From Palsa-459 sp035510855 (GTDB taxonomy: Bacteria > Actinomycetota > Acidimicrobiia > Acidimicrobiales > RAAP-2), in the NCBI GenBank assembly GCA_035510855.1, contig DATKGG010000069.1, positions 1 to 64,000 of the forward strand: a stretch of DNA of 64,000 nt. Reading direction: 5' to 3'. Position numbers and translations under genes: made by a program. Shown here in pieces: positions 44,380 through 53,277 of the stretch. The notes beneath the pieces were generated by a model. That model saw only the letters and a list, made by a program, of their open reading frames with translations, was not told the DNA's origin and ran no database searches. The number at the start of each line of letters is the position of its first letter. Positions within the stretch are counted from its first letter, which is position 1.

Positions 44380-46116
44380 ATGGAAGCGACGTCCAACACG
44401 CGCGCGAAGCAGAACATTGGCCAGTACGTCAATGTTCTTTGGCGTCGAAAAGTCACGGTTTTGATGTGCCTCCTCGTGGCGCTTGGCGGCATGCTCATCG
44501 TCGACACCCTTCGCTCACCTGTCTATCTGTCGACCGCGAAGATTCAGTTTCCAGGGCAAAAGGCGACCGCGACGGCGAGCCAGATCGCGACCCAGGAGAT
44601 CGATCTGCTGACGCCGCAGATTCGCAGGGCTGCCAAGCACCTCCTCGGCCGGCCCTTGTGCTCGCTGTCCGCAACCCAGGAAACCGGCACGGAGATCATC
44701 ATCATCAGCGGTAGGTCGTCGAACCCCAAGTTCTCCGCGCAGTGCGTGAACGACCTCATCGCTGGGTACGACCGCGTCTCAACTGAGACGGAAATCACGA
44801 AGATCTATAACGATGAGTATCTCCTCACGGGTGAGATCAGGACGGTGACCGCGACGGTGAACTTGACGGCCGGCCAGCTAACGCACATGAAGTCGAAGAA
44901 TCCGCAGTACCCGATCCTCGTCCGCCGACTCAACGACGCAGTCACACTGCAGACGAAACTCAACAATGACGACGTGGGGCTCCTCGCCAAGCTGTACTCG
45001 CAGAAGGGCCAGGGCGTCAACACCCTGATCTACGCAGGTCCGAACTCCTCTCCCATCTCGCCAAAGCCAATTACCGACGGCCTCCTCGCCGGGCTCGCGG
45101 GCCTCGCCATCGGCATCGCGCTCGCACTCCTGCGCGAGTCGCTGGACGACAAGATCCGATCCCGCGCTGAGCTCGAGGAGATCGCCGCTGGCAAGCCAGC
45201 GATCGGGCTGATCCCGCTCATCTCGGAGTGGGAGGACCGCAAGACGCCGCTCCTGATCGCCGCCGAGCAACCGAAGTCGCCCCCGGCCGAGGCATTCCGG
45301 TCGCTTCGGACCTCGCTGCAGTTCATGGCCCTCGAGACACCCCTCAAGTCGCTGCTCATCACCTCGCCGGCGGCTGCGGACGGCAAGACCACCGTGTCGG
45401 CTGACCTCGCCTACACGATCGCGGCCGCGGGCCAAGAAGTCATCCTCGTCGGCTGCGACCTCCGCAAGCCGAGGATCCATGAGTTCTTCGGCGTCACCAA
45501 CGAAGTCGGGCTCACCTCGGTGCTCCTGAGTGAAGTCGAGCTCGACGACGCGATCCAGGACGTGCCGGGCAGCCCCTATCTCAAGATCCTTGCGTCTGGC
45601 CCCATTCCCCCCAACCCCTCTGAGCTCCTGTCGGGCCGTCGCACCGAGCAGATCATCGATGCGCTCAAGCGGCGCTGTGACCTCGTGATCCTCGACAGCA
45701 CGCCGCTGTTGCCGGTGTCCGACGCAGCGGTGCTCGCCGCCAAGGCCGACGGCGTGCTGCTCGTCGCCGCGGCGGGCATCTCGACCAAGCGCGACACTGC
45801 AAGGGGTATCGAGATCCTTCGCCAGGTCGATGCCGCACTGATCGGCGTCGTGCTCAACAGGGCACCCGCCGCGGACTCCTACGCGTACTACCGCTACGGG
45901 TACGGCTACGGCTACGGCTATGGCTATGGCTACGGGTACGGCTACGGCTCGGGGGCAGACCAGCGCCAGGTCCAGGTGGGCCCGTCGATCGCGACGCCCG
46001 TCGCCTCTGACGGCCAGGCCGCCCAGCCCGCGGGTGTCGCGAGCTCGACCCGGGCCGACCCTGACAGTGCCAATGGACCGTCGGACCCCTCGTCACCTGA
46101 GACACTGACGGACTGA
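44380..46116 (+). CDS. Wzz/BY-kinase: chain-length regulator with tyrosine autokinase domain
   Basis: A 578-residue fusion of a Wzz domain (helices at about 25-45 and 226-246) and a cytoplasmic BY-kinase. The Walker A loop is SPAAADGKTT (Lys336), where most BY-kinases have PGEGK. Walker A' Asp360 is in GCDLRKP and Walker B Asp439 in LVILDSTPLLPVSDA. The C-terminus has nine Tyr-Gly pairs after YAYYR, the expected autophosphorylation cluster. It should control polymer length and export by cycles of phosphorylation, reversed by the phosphatase at 48133. The ATG has TAGCAT 7 nt upstream. Confidence 0.92.
   Translation: MEATSNTRAKQNIGQYVNVLWRRKVTVLMCLLVALGGMLIVDTLRSPVYLSTAKIQFPGQKATATASQIATQEIDLLTPQIRRAAKHLLGRPLCSLSATQETGTEIIIISGRSSNPKFSAQCVNDLIAGYDRVSTETEITKIYNDEYLLTGEIRTVTATVNLTAGQLTHMKSKNPQYPILVRRLNDAVTLQTKLNNDDVGLLAKLYSQKGQGVNTLIYAGPNSSPISPKPITDGLLAGLAGLAIGIALALLRESLDDKIRSRAELEEIAAGKPAIGLIPLISEWEDRKTPLLIAAEQPKSPPAEAFRSLRTSLQFMALETPLKSLLITSPAAADGKTTVSADLAYTIAAAGQEVILVGCDLRKPRIHEFFGVTNEVGLTSVLLSEVELDDAIQDVPGSPYLKILASGPIPPNPSELLSGRRTEQIIDALKRRCDLVILDSTPLLPVSDAAVLAAKADGVLLVAAAGISTKRDTARGIEILRQVDAALIGVVLNRAPAADSYAYYRYGYGYGYGYGYGYGYGYGSGADQRQVQVGPSIATPVASDGQAAQPAGVASSTRADPDSANGPSDPSSPETLTD
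45895..45948 (+). repeat. In-frame hexanucleotide repeat coding (Tyr-Gly)9
   Basis: Nine tandem 6-bp units, TACGGC with TACGGG and TATGGC variants, encode nine Tyr-Gly pairs at the C-terminal tail of the BY-kinase. The unit length is a multiple of three, so gain or loss of a unit would change the number of phosphorylatable tyrosines without breaking the frame. Confidence 0.95.
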
Positions 46117-46148
46117 GCCGGGCCGCGCGGCCTGGCGTCGACCAGTCG

Positions 46149-48143
46149 ATGGAACCATACGTCCACCGCCGCCAGCGGCCCCTCCACCCGTACCGGCACG
46201 GCTGGTGGCACTACACCCAGCACCGCGACGGCCACCACCACGGCCACCGCCGTCGATCCAGGCGTCACTCCATCAAGCAGCAGCGGACACCTCGCGAGTC
46301 CCTCCGCCGATCCGGTCGCTACCTTCGCGGCCGCTGGCCGCTCGAGATCGCGCGTCAGATCGCGGTTGGCGCGCTGCTCGCACTCGCCGTCGTCTTCGTC
46401 GTCTGCTCGATCTGGGGGCTGCTCACGATCCTCCAGGCCAAGAACGACCTCCGCGGCGCGCAGTCAGAGGCGACCTCGCTCGCCGTGGACCGCACGCAGC
46501 TGTTCACGGCCACGGGGCGTGCGAACGCGACCCAACAGATCGTCAAGATGCAGGAGGGGACGGACAACGCCGCCAACCTCGTGAACAACTCGATCCCGCT
46601 GCAGGTGCTGTCGTGGATCCCCTTTGTCGGCCAGCAGGTGAACGGGGTCACGAGCCTCGTCAACGACTTCGACACGACCTCCCAGCAGGCAGGAACCCTC
46701 CTCACCTCGGTCAACCAGCTGATCGGTGCGAGCCACGCCACGTCGATCTCGCTGCCCGAGCTCAAGTTCCTCGACGTGCGTGTCCACCAGGCGGTCGCCG
46801 TGCTGCGGCCCCTCAACCGTGGCTCGGGCCTGCTGATCGGCCCGCTCGCGAGCGCCCGGGACACCTTTGACTCAGAGATCACCAAGATCACCGCCCTGCT
46901 CTCGACGGGCGGCGACCTCCTCAACTACGTGGGGCCGTTCCTCGGCGCGGACGGCCCGCGCACCTATCTTCTCGCTGGCGAGAACAACGCCGAGATGCGC
47001 GACCAGGGCGCGGTGCTCTCATGGGCCCTGCTCACCGCGAACAACGGGACGTTCTCGATGAGCCATGCGGCGTCGGTGGGCACCCTCACGATCCAACATC
47101 CCGCCCCCTTGCGCCTCCCCAAAGGCACGCAGGAGGCATTCGGCGACCTGCAGCCCGAGCAGATCTGGCAGTCCGTGAACGCGACCGCGGACTTCCCGCT
47201 CTCCGGTGAGGTGATGGCCGCGATGTACCACCAGCGAACCCACAAGTCCGTCGACGGCGTCATCGCCGTCGACGCCATCGCCCTCCAGCACGTCCTCGAC
47301 GTCACGGGCCCGGTGCACGTCAAGGTCAAGGGCAAACGGCTCAAGGTGACACCGTCGAACGTCCTCTACGTGCTGCTGCACGGCCTGTACCTGCTCTACC
47401 CGAAGAACTACGAGGAGGGGACCCGCCACGACGAGGTGTCCGCGGTTGCGAGCGCGGCCGTCGCCCGCATGAAGCACCACGCCTACGACATCGCGTTCCT
47501 GGTCGACCAGCTCGCCAAGGCCGCACAGGGGCGCCACCTGCTCGTCTGGAGCCGCTTCCCGGTCCTCGAGAACGCGGTCACGCGCTTCGGCGGCAGCGGC
47601 TCGCTCGTCGCCCAGTCGACCAGCGTCGTGCACCTCGCGATCGAGTCAGCGGTCGCCGCCAAGCTGGACTGGTACGTGCACACCCGCGCCAACTACACCG
47701 TCTCGATCGACTCGGACGGGGCGGCGACGATCTCGGTCAAGGTCGTCGTCGACAACAAAGCGCCCGTGGGCTGCCGCCCCCACTATGTCTGCGGCCCGGA
47801 CCACACGAACTCGTTCGTCCGTGGCCAGTACGTGGCCCGGCTGGACCTCTGGCTCCCTGCCACCACGGTCGTACCCGGCGGCGTCAGCGAGTCAGGGCTC
47901 ACCTTGTGGCGCGCCGAGGTCAACGTGATGCCCACCCACAAAGAGACGCTGCTGGTCACCGGCTTCATCCCGCACGCCGTGAAGAACGGGGGCTTCTCGT
48001 TGCAGTTCATCCCCCAGTCGGGCCTGTACCCCCAGCTCTCCAAGATCGCGCTCAGCGCACCGGGCTGGTCCGTGTCGGGTCCGTCCCAGAAGCACTGGTA
48101 CCTGAAGGCACCCATCACCTACGGATGGCAGCTCAGCCGCTGA
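46149..48143 (+). CDS. DUF4012 membrane protein with His-rich N-terminus
   Basis: A 664-residue protein. The cytoplasmic N-terminus (about residues 1-65) is very rich in His and Arg (for example HRDGHHHGHRRRSRRHS). One membrane helix follows (about 75-95), then a large extracytoplasmic domain with the DUF4012 landmarks GPRTYLLAGENNAEMRDQGAV, DVTGPVHVKVKG and GRHLLVWSRFP. DUF4012 proteins occur in actinobacterial polysaccharide loci and have no agreed function. It lies 32 nt after the BY-kinase and is probably co-transcribed. Its 3' end overlaps the phosphatase gene by 11 nt. Confidence 0.87.
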   Translation: MEPYVHRRQRPLHPYRHGWWHYTQHRDGHHHGHRRRSRRHSIKQQRTPRESLRRSGRYLRGRWPLEIARQIAVGALLALAVVFVVCSIWGLLTILQAKNDLRGAQSEATSLAVDRTQLFTATGRANATQQIVKMQEGTDNAANLVNNSIPLQVLSWIPFVGQQVNGVTSLVNDFDTTSQQAGTLLTSVNQLIGASHATSISLPELKFLDVRVHQAVAVLRPLNRGSGLLIGPLASARDTFDSEITKITALLSTGGDLLNYVGPFLGADGPRTYLLAGENNAEMRDQGAVLSWALLTANNGTFSMSHAASVGTLTIQHPAPLRLPKGTQEAFGDLQPEQIWQSVNATADFPLSGEVMAAMYHQRTHKSVDGVIAVDAIALQHVLDVTGPVHVKVKGKRLKVTPSNVLYVLLHGLYLLYPKNYEEGTRHDEVSAVASAAVARMKHHAYDIAFLVDQLAKAAQGRHLLVWSRFPVLENAVTRFGGSGSLVAQSTSVVHLAIESAVAAKLDWYVHTRANYTVSIDSDGAATISVKVVVDNKAPVGCRPHYVCGPDHTNSFVRGQYVARLDLWLPATTVVPGGVSESGLTLWRAEVNVMPTHKETLLVTGFIPHAVKNGGFSLQFIPQSGLYPQLSKIALSAPGWSVSGPSQKHWYLKAPITYGWQLSR

Positions 48144-48693
48144 GCGACGACAGCAGCCGTGCGAGACGCCGCGTCGAGCGCTCGATCTGCCCGAACATCA
48201 CCTCGTTGCCCTCGATGGCGTCGGCCTGGGGATCGTGGATGTCGTCGATCGGGTCCGTGCCCAGAATCTCACTGCGGTCCCTCGAGGCATGCACGCGTGC
48301 GATCCACGTGCCGAGCGTGTCGCCGTGGCGAGGCGGCTCTCCGGACACGCCCCGGCGGACGATCTCGAGCAGCGTGAAGGACTTGTGCCACAGCGCCGGG
48401 GTCTCGACCACGAGCTCGCGCAGGAGGTCACGCGTCATGGTGAGGACGAGGTCGGCGTCCTCGGCGAGGTCGGGGGTGAAGGCCACCTGACCGTGACCGC
48501 GGAGGTCGACGCCCTGGAGCAGCGCGAGATCCACGAAGCCGTCGGGCACGACCTGGTCCTTCTCGACGCTCATGCCCGCCGAGGTGATCGTGGCGTTCAC
48601 GTCCGTCGATTCGAGCGCGCGCGCGAGCATGACCTCGGCCGTCGGGGATCGGCACAGGTTCGCGCGGCACAGGAACAAGATGGAATAGCTCAC
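48133..48693 (-). CDS. Low-molecular-weight protein-tyrosine phosphatase
   Basis: A 186-residue Wzb/Ptp-like enzyme. The P-loop is CRANLCRSP (C-x5-R-S), with Ala where the family usually has Gly (CxGNxCRSP). The general acid Asp lies in DDIHDPQADAIEG. It would dephosphorylate the BY-kinase tail and so complete the kinase/phosphatase switch of the locus. The GTG start overlaps the stop of the ABC exporter by 4 nt, linking the two. Confidence 0.9.
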   Translation of the reverse strand: MSYSILFLCRANLCRSPTAEVMLARALESTDVNATITSAGMSVEKDQVVPDGFVDLALLQGVDLRGHGQVAFTPDLAEDADLVLTMTRDLLRELVVETPALWHKSFTLLEIVRRGVSGEPPRHGDTLGTWIARVHASRDRSEILGTDPIDDIHDPQADAIEGNEVMFGQIERSTRRLARLLSSLSG

Positions 48694-50636
48694 GCGGTCA
48701 GCTCCTCGGGGGCGCCTGCCGCGCGAGTGACCTGTGTCGCGAACTGGGTCTCGTACAGGTCACGGTACAGCCCGCTGTGCGCCAGCAGCTTGACGTGCGT
48801 GCCGCGATCCACGATCTGTCCGTGATCGATCACGAGGATCTCGTCGGCGTTGCGGACCGTCGACAGACGGTGGGCGATCACGACCGAGGTGCGCCCCGCG
48901 AGCGTCACGTCCAGGGCGCGCTGGACGGCGACCTCGCTCTCTGCGTCGAGGTGCGCGGTCGCCTCGTCGAGGACCACGACCCGCGGTGCCTTCAAGAGCA
49001 GCCGCGCGAGCGCGACACGCTGCTTCTCGCCGCCTGAGAGCCGGTAGCCGCGCTCCCCCACGATCGTGTCGAGGCCGTTGGGCAGCGAGCGGATGAGCCC
49101 GAGGATCTGGGCGGACTCGAGTGCGGCGTCGAGCTCGTGGTCAGTGGCGTTCGGCCTCGCGTAGAGGAGGTTCGCGCGCAGGGAGTCGTGGAAGAGGTGT
49201 GCGTCCTGGGTGACCACCCCCACGGTGTCGACGATGCTCGCGGTCGTCGCTCCTCGCAGCTCGACGCCGTTGATGAGCACCTTGCCGCCCGTCGGGTCGT
49301 AGAGCCTCGGAATGAGCGCGGACATGGTCGTCTTGCCCGCCCCGGAGGGACCGACCAGCGCGGTCATCGTCCCTGGCGCGGCGGTGAACGAGACGCCGTG
49401 GAGGACCTCGGTGCGGCCGGTGCGCTCCAGCACCGAGACGGCCTCGAGCGAGGCGATCGAGACCTCCTCGGCGCTCGGATAGCTGAAGTGGACGTCGCTG
49501 AACTCGACGGTCGCGGGCCCGGCCGGGATGTCGACGGCGTCGGGCGCCTCGGTAAGCATCGGCGCGAGGTCGAGGACCTCGAAGAGCCGCTCGAAACTGA
49601 CCACCGCGCTCATGAGGTCCACGTGGAGGTTCGAGAGCTGGGTGAGAGGGGCGAACAGCCGCGCGAGGTAGATGGTCATGACGACGACGGTGCCGATCGC
49701 CATCGTGCCGTCGACCACGGACACGCCGCCGAAGCCGTACGCGAACGCCGTCGCGAGGGCCGCGGTCAGGCTCAGCCCAACGAAGTACATCCGCTGGTAG
49801 GTCGCCTGCTTGATCCCGATGTCGCGGACCCCCGCGGCGCGGTCGTCGAACGCCGCGTGCTCCTCGGTGGGCCGGCCGAAGAGCTTGACCAGCATCGCGC
49901 CCGAGACGTTGAAGCGCTCCTGCATCATCGTGTTCATCTCGGCGTTCAGCCCCATGCCCTGGCGAAAGAGCTTCGCGAGCCGTGGGCTGAGCGCCTTGGC
50001 GGGCACCATGAACAGCGGGACCAAGATGAGCGCGACGAGCGTGATCTGCCAGGACAGCAGGGCCATGGTGACGAGGACGAGTACGACGAGGATCACGTTG
50101 CCGACGATGTTGCTGAGCAGGTCCGTGAAGGCCTGCTGGGCACCGATGATGTCGTTGTTCAACCGGCTGATGAGCGCGCCCGTCTGGGTCCTCGAGAAAA
50201 AGGAGATCGGCATCGACTGGATGTGGCGGAAGACCTTGGCCCGCATGTCGTAGATGAGGAACTCGCCGATGAGTGCCGAGATCCGCCGCTCCGTGAGCGT
50301 GAAAAACGCGTCGAGGAGCGCGAGCCCAGCCACGAGCACGGCAAGCCCGATGACGTCGTCGACGCGCGAGTGTCGCGCGGCCAGCGAGAAGACCTGACCC
50401 GCGCTCTGGCGCCTCTCCGCCAGGTTGATGATCTGGCGCAGGATGAGCGGGTTGGCGACGACGACGAACGAGTCGAGAATGACGACGGTGAGGAACAGGA
50501 CGAGCATCCGGCGATAGGGCCTCGCGAAGGTGATCATCCGGCGGATGGTCGCGCGCTGGACCCGCTGGTTCAGCACCTCTTGGTCTCGCCGGAACGAGCG
50601 CATCATGCCCATCCCGCCGTGTCCCATTCCCGCCAT
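48690..50636 (-). CDS. ABC transporter, fused permease and ATPase (ABCB/MsbA type)
   Basis: A 648-residue half-transporter. A Gly/Met/His-rich start (MAGMGHGGMGMM) leads into six membrane helices. The ATPase domain has Walker A VGPSGAGKTT, signature RLSGGEKQRVALARLLLK, Walker B VVVLDEATAHLD and the H-loop VIAHRLSTV. Export substrates for this type include lipids, peptides and drugs. Position beside the tyrosine phosphatase hints at polysaccharide or lipid-linked cargo, but that is only inference. GAGGAG is 6 nt before the ATG; TACGAT at 50658-50663 may be the -10. Confidence 0.93.
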   Translation of the reverse strand: MAGMGHGGMGMMRSFRRDQEVLNQRVQRATIRRMITFARPYRRMLVLFLTVVILDSFVVVANPLILRQIINLAERRQSAGQVFSLAARHSRVDDVIGLAVLVAGLALLDAFFTLTERRISALIGEFLIYDMRAKVFRHIQSMPISFFSRTQTGALISRLNNDIIGAQQAFTDLLSNIVGNVILVVLVLVTMALLSWQITLVALILVPLFMVPAKALSPRLAKLFRQGMGLNAEMNTMMQERFNVSGAMLVKLFGRPTEEHAAFDDRAAGVRDIGIKQATYQRMYFVGLSLTAALATAFAYGFGGVSVVDGTMAIGTVVVMTIYLARLFAPLTQLSNLHVDLMSAVVSFERLFEVLDLAPMLTEAPDAVDIPAGPATVEFSDVHFSYPSAEEVSIASLEAVSVLERTGRTEVLHGVSFTAAPGTMTALVGPSGAGKTTMSALIPRLYDPTGGKVLINGVELRGATTASIVDTVGVVTQDAHLFHDSLRANLLYARPNATDHELDAALESAQILGLIRSLPNGLDTIVGERGYRLSGGEKQRVALARLLLKAPRVVVLDEATAHLDAESEVAVQRALDVTLAGRTSVVIAHRLSTVRNADEILVIDHGQIVDRGTHVKLLAHSGLYRDLYETQFATQVTRAAGAPEELTA

Positions 50637-50657
50637 CAGCCACTCCTCGGTCGATCC

Positions 50658-50663
50658 ATCGTA
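50658..50663 (-). promoter_or_regulatory. -10-like hexamer TACGAT before the ABC exporter
   Basis: TACGAT lies 21 nt before the ATG, with GAGGAG between them. A leadered transcript reading into the tyrosine phosphatase is likely. Confidence 0.35.
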
Positions 50664-50742
50664 GGGAGCGCACCGCGGCGCAGGGCGAGGGCGGTGCCGC
50701 GACGTACAGTGCCGGCGGACGACGACACACCAAGGAGCTCGC

Positions 50743-51405
50743 GTGGAACTGCAAGAGGCCCTCTACACAACCCGCGCGATGCGTCGCGTGACGTCCGAGG
50801 CGATCCCGATGACGAGCCAGGCGAGGATCCTCGACGCCGCGATCCGCGCGCCGTCCGGGGGCAACCAGCAGGGGTGGCGATTCCTGCTGGTCGACGACGC
50901 CGAGACGATCGCTGAACTCGGCCCGCTGTACCGCGACGCGATGGACCAGCTCTGGACGACGGTGTACAAGCCGCGCATCGACGCGGCGGCCGCCGCTCCT
51001 GAGACCGAGGAGAGCCAGCAGTTTGATCGGGTGCAACGATCCGCCCAGTGGCTGGCCGACAACTTCGAGACCGTGCCCTTGTACCTCTTCGCATTCTCGC
51101 GCTACGACCCGTCGGGCAGCTCGATCTACCCGGCGGTCTGGAGCGCGATGCTCGCGGCCCGTGCCGAGGGCATCGGGACGTGCCTCACGGCCGTGCTCTC
51201 GGTCTTCCACCTGGACGAAGTGCTCGAGCTGCTCGGCGTCCCGAAGGACGCTGGCTGGGTCTGCTCGGCCTGCGTGTCGTTCGGGTATCCCACCGGCCGC
51301 TGGGGTGTCGCGCCGCGTCGCGCGGTGCACGAGGTCACGTACCGGAATCGCTGGGGCGAGCCGAGCGGCTTCACGGTCGACGAGCCGCTCTGGCCGCCGC
51401 ACTGA
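50743..51405 (+). CDS. Nitroreductase family FMN protein
   Basis: A 220-residue flavoprotein. It starts ELQEALYTTRAMRRV and shows APSGGNQQGWRFLLV, the FMN-binding motif, and the C-terminal FSVFHL-like region plus SFGYPTGRWG. Family members reduce nitro groups or quinones with NAD(P)H or act as dehydrogenases in natural product synthesis. AAGGAG is 5 nt before the GTG. Its 3' end overlaps an opposing glycosyltransferase by 35 nt, so it is likely an insertion into the polysaccharide locus. Confidence 0.88.
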   Translation: MELQEALYTTRAMRRVTSEAIPMTSQARILDAAIRAPSGGNQQGWRFLLVDDAETIAELGPLYRDAMDQLWTTVYKPRIDAAAAAPETEESQQFDRVQRSAQWLADNFETVPLYLFAFSRYDPSGSSIYPAVWSAMLAARAEGIGTCLTAVLSVFHLDEVLELLGVPKDAGWVCSACVSFGYPTGRWGVAPRRAVHEVTYRNRWGEPSGFTVDEPLWPPH

Positions 51406-52552
51406 CTGAACCTGTCGCGCGCTTGGCAACGAGCACCGTGCGGTAGGCGCCAAGCAGGGCGTCGACGACGACTTGTGGCGAGTGCGCGGCCGCGACGTCT
51501 GCGCCGTAGGCCTCGCACGCCGAGCGTGCGGGCCCGTCGGCGAGCAGCATCCGCACCGCGCCCGCCATCCCCTCGACGTGGCCGTCGGGCACCACGACGC
51601 CCGCACCGCTGCCGAGCAGGTCGCTGACGCCGGGGACATCGGAGCCCACGATCGCGATCCCCGAGCGAAGCGCCTCGAGCAGCGTGACGGGCAGGCCCTC
51701 GGACCGTGAGGCGAAGAGCAGCACACGGTGGCCCGCGAGCAGTTCGGCGAGCGCCTCGCGCGAGTAGGGCCCGCCGAGCGTCGCGCGGTCGCCGAGATCG
51801 TCGGCGAGGCCAGCGGCGACGTGGGCGGGGTCCTCGAGCCCGTGCCAGGACACCGTGGTGGCCGAGTCGGCGCGAAGCAGCGACTCGAGGACGCGGATGG
51901 CGACGTCACCGCCCTTTCGCCACGAGGCCGCGCCGAGCACCAGGACGTCACGTGACGGCGCCCGAGGAAGACGCTGCACCGCGCCGTCGAGCACCGGCGA
52001 GGTACGCCAGACCCGATCACTGGCGACGCCGAGGCTGCGCTCGGCGAATCGGACCTCGGCGTCGTTCAGCAAGAGTGCGCCGTCGGCGACGGCGAAGGAG
52101 TGTGCGACCTCGCGAAGCCGGATCCCGCCGTGGTACAGCGAGTACCGCCAGCGCAGATCGAGCTCGCCGGCGCGTGCTGCGCTGCGGCGTCGCTCGCTCG
52201 CGAGGTGCTCGAGCCCGTGGCTCCGAGTGAAGACGGCAGTCGACGCGGCGCGCACCCGACTCGCCGAGACATAGGCGAGGTCGCCGCTCGAAGCGTCGAT
52301 CACGTCCACGTCGGCGCGGTCAAGCCGGCGCCGCACGATCCGGGCGACGTGGTGCGGAAAGGCGATCGAGTCGACCGTCGTACCGCGCCGTCGAGCGAGA
52401 TCGTCGAAGCCGAGGACCTCGACTCGATGGCCGCGGTCCTGGAGCTCGGCCGCGAGCGCGAGCGTCGTGCCGGCTGCCCCGGTGCCCTGCTCGAGTGAGT
52501 GGTGGACGGTGAGCAGGACCGAGAGGCCCTCGTCCGCCATCCCCGCCACCAT
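51371..52552 (-). CDS. Glycosyltransferase family 4
   Basis: A 393-residue GT-B enzyme: LLTVHHSLEQGTGAAGTTLALA at the N-terminus, VLVLGAASWRKGGDVAIRVL at the second domain and ASRSEGLPVTLLEALRSGIAIV at the donor site. The ATG at 52552 overlaps the methyltransferase stop by one base (TGATG); ATG 52540 is an alternative. Substrate unknown; likely part of the polysaccharide locus. Confidence 0.86.
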   Translation of the reverse strand: MVAGMADEGLSVLLTVHHSLEQGTGAAGTTLALAAELQDRGHRVEVLGFDDLARRRGTTVDSIAFPHHVARIVRRRLDRADVDVIDASSGDLAYVSASRVRAASTAVFTRSHGLEHLASERRRSAARAGELDLRWRYSLYHGGIRLREVAHSFAVADGALLLNDAEVRFAERSLGVASDRVWRTSPVLDGAVQRLPRAPSRDVLVLGAASWRKGGDVAIRVLESLLRADSATTVSWHGLEDPAHVAAGLADDLGDRATLGGPYSREALAELLAGHRVLLFASRSEGLPVTLLEALRSGIAIVGSDVPGVSDLLGSGAGVVVPDGHVEGMAGAVRMLLADGPARSACEAYGADVAAAHSPQVVVDALLGAYRTVLVAKRATGSVSAAARAARRP

Positions 52553-53271
52553 CAGATCAACGGCTCGTTCTCGCCTCGCATGAAGAGCCGCTCGAGCCCG
52601 TGAAGCCCACGGCGGCGCGCGAGCTTGATCGCCACCATCCGCGCGAAGAACGCGAGGCGCGGGCTGAGCCGGATCGCGTCGAGCACCGCGCCGGTCACGC
52701 TTCGCTCCTCCTTTTGGAACTCAACCAAGGTGCGTTCGCAGCCGACATAGCGGTATCGACGGGTCCACCACAGGCGTCGGAGCACGGCTCGTGTGGTGCC
52801 GATCGCGCTGAAGGCGTCGTGCAACAGCATCGTCCCGCCCGTGACGAGGTGTCGATCCCAGCCGTCGATGTCGATGAGCACGCTGTTGCGATCGTGCGCC
52901 CCGTCGATCCACGCGAGTGCGACCGGCAGCCCGCTCCACGTGCTCGCCGCCTCTTGAGAGACCCCGCGGTGCAGCTCGACTCGGTCGGCGACACCGGCGC
53001 GCTCGAGGTTGGCCCTGAAGATCTCGAGAGACTCGGGGCCGCCGCCCCACCGCGGATCGTCGAACGGGTCGATCGCGGTCAGTGTCGCTCCGGTGCTGAG
53101 GCCCGACGCGAGCAGGATCGTGGACTTGCCACGGTGGCTGCCCACCTCGATCGCGGCACGACCCTGTGGCACCTGGGTCGCGGCGTCGAACAAGGCTCGA
53201 CCTTGCTGCGGCGTCAGCCAGCCCTCAACGCCGTCGGCAATCGCCCAGGCGTCAGCGAAGGATCCCGGCAC
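52552..53271 (-). CDS. SAM-dependent methyltransferase (class I, Methyltransf_24-like)
   Basis: A 239-residue protein with the SAM motif AAIEVGSHRGKSTILLASGL, then LTAIDPFDD and ALAWIDGAHDRNSVLIDID, the hallmarks of sugar/cephalosporin-hydroxylase-type methyltransferases in glycan loci. The C-terminus is basic and has RLSPRLAFFARMVAIKLARRR, possibly membrane-associated. TAGATT lies 6 nt before the GTG, suggesting leaderless transcription of this gene and the downstream glycosyltransferase. It may methylate a sugar of the polymer. Confidence 0.82.
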   Translation of the reverse strand: MPGSFADAWAIADGVEGWLTPQQGRALFDAATQVPQGRAAIEVGSHRGKSTILLASGLSTGATLTAIDPFDDPRWGGGPESLEIFRANLERAGVADRVELHRGVSQEAASTWSGLPVALAWIDGAHDRNSVLIDIDGWDRHLVTGGTMLLHDAFSAIGTTRAVLRRLWWTRRYRYVGCERTLVEFQKEERSVTGAVLDAIRLSPRLAFFARMVAIKLARRRGLHGLERLFMRGENEPLI

Positions 53272-53277
53272 CCGCGC

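Noticed and set aside
45895..45948. Tandem repeat considered as CRISPR or another non-coding array
   Set aside because: The 6-bp units are contiguous, in frame and code for a Tyr-Gly tail; there are no spacers.
50743..51405. Nitroreductase as part of the polysaccharide pathway
   Set aside because: It has no glycan-related features and its own promoter region; its presence among the genes looks incidental.
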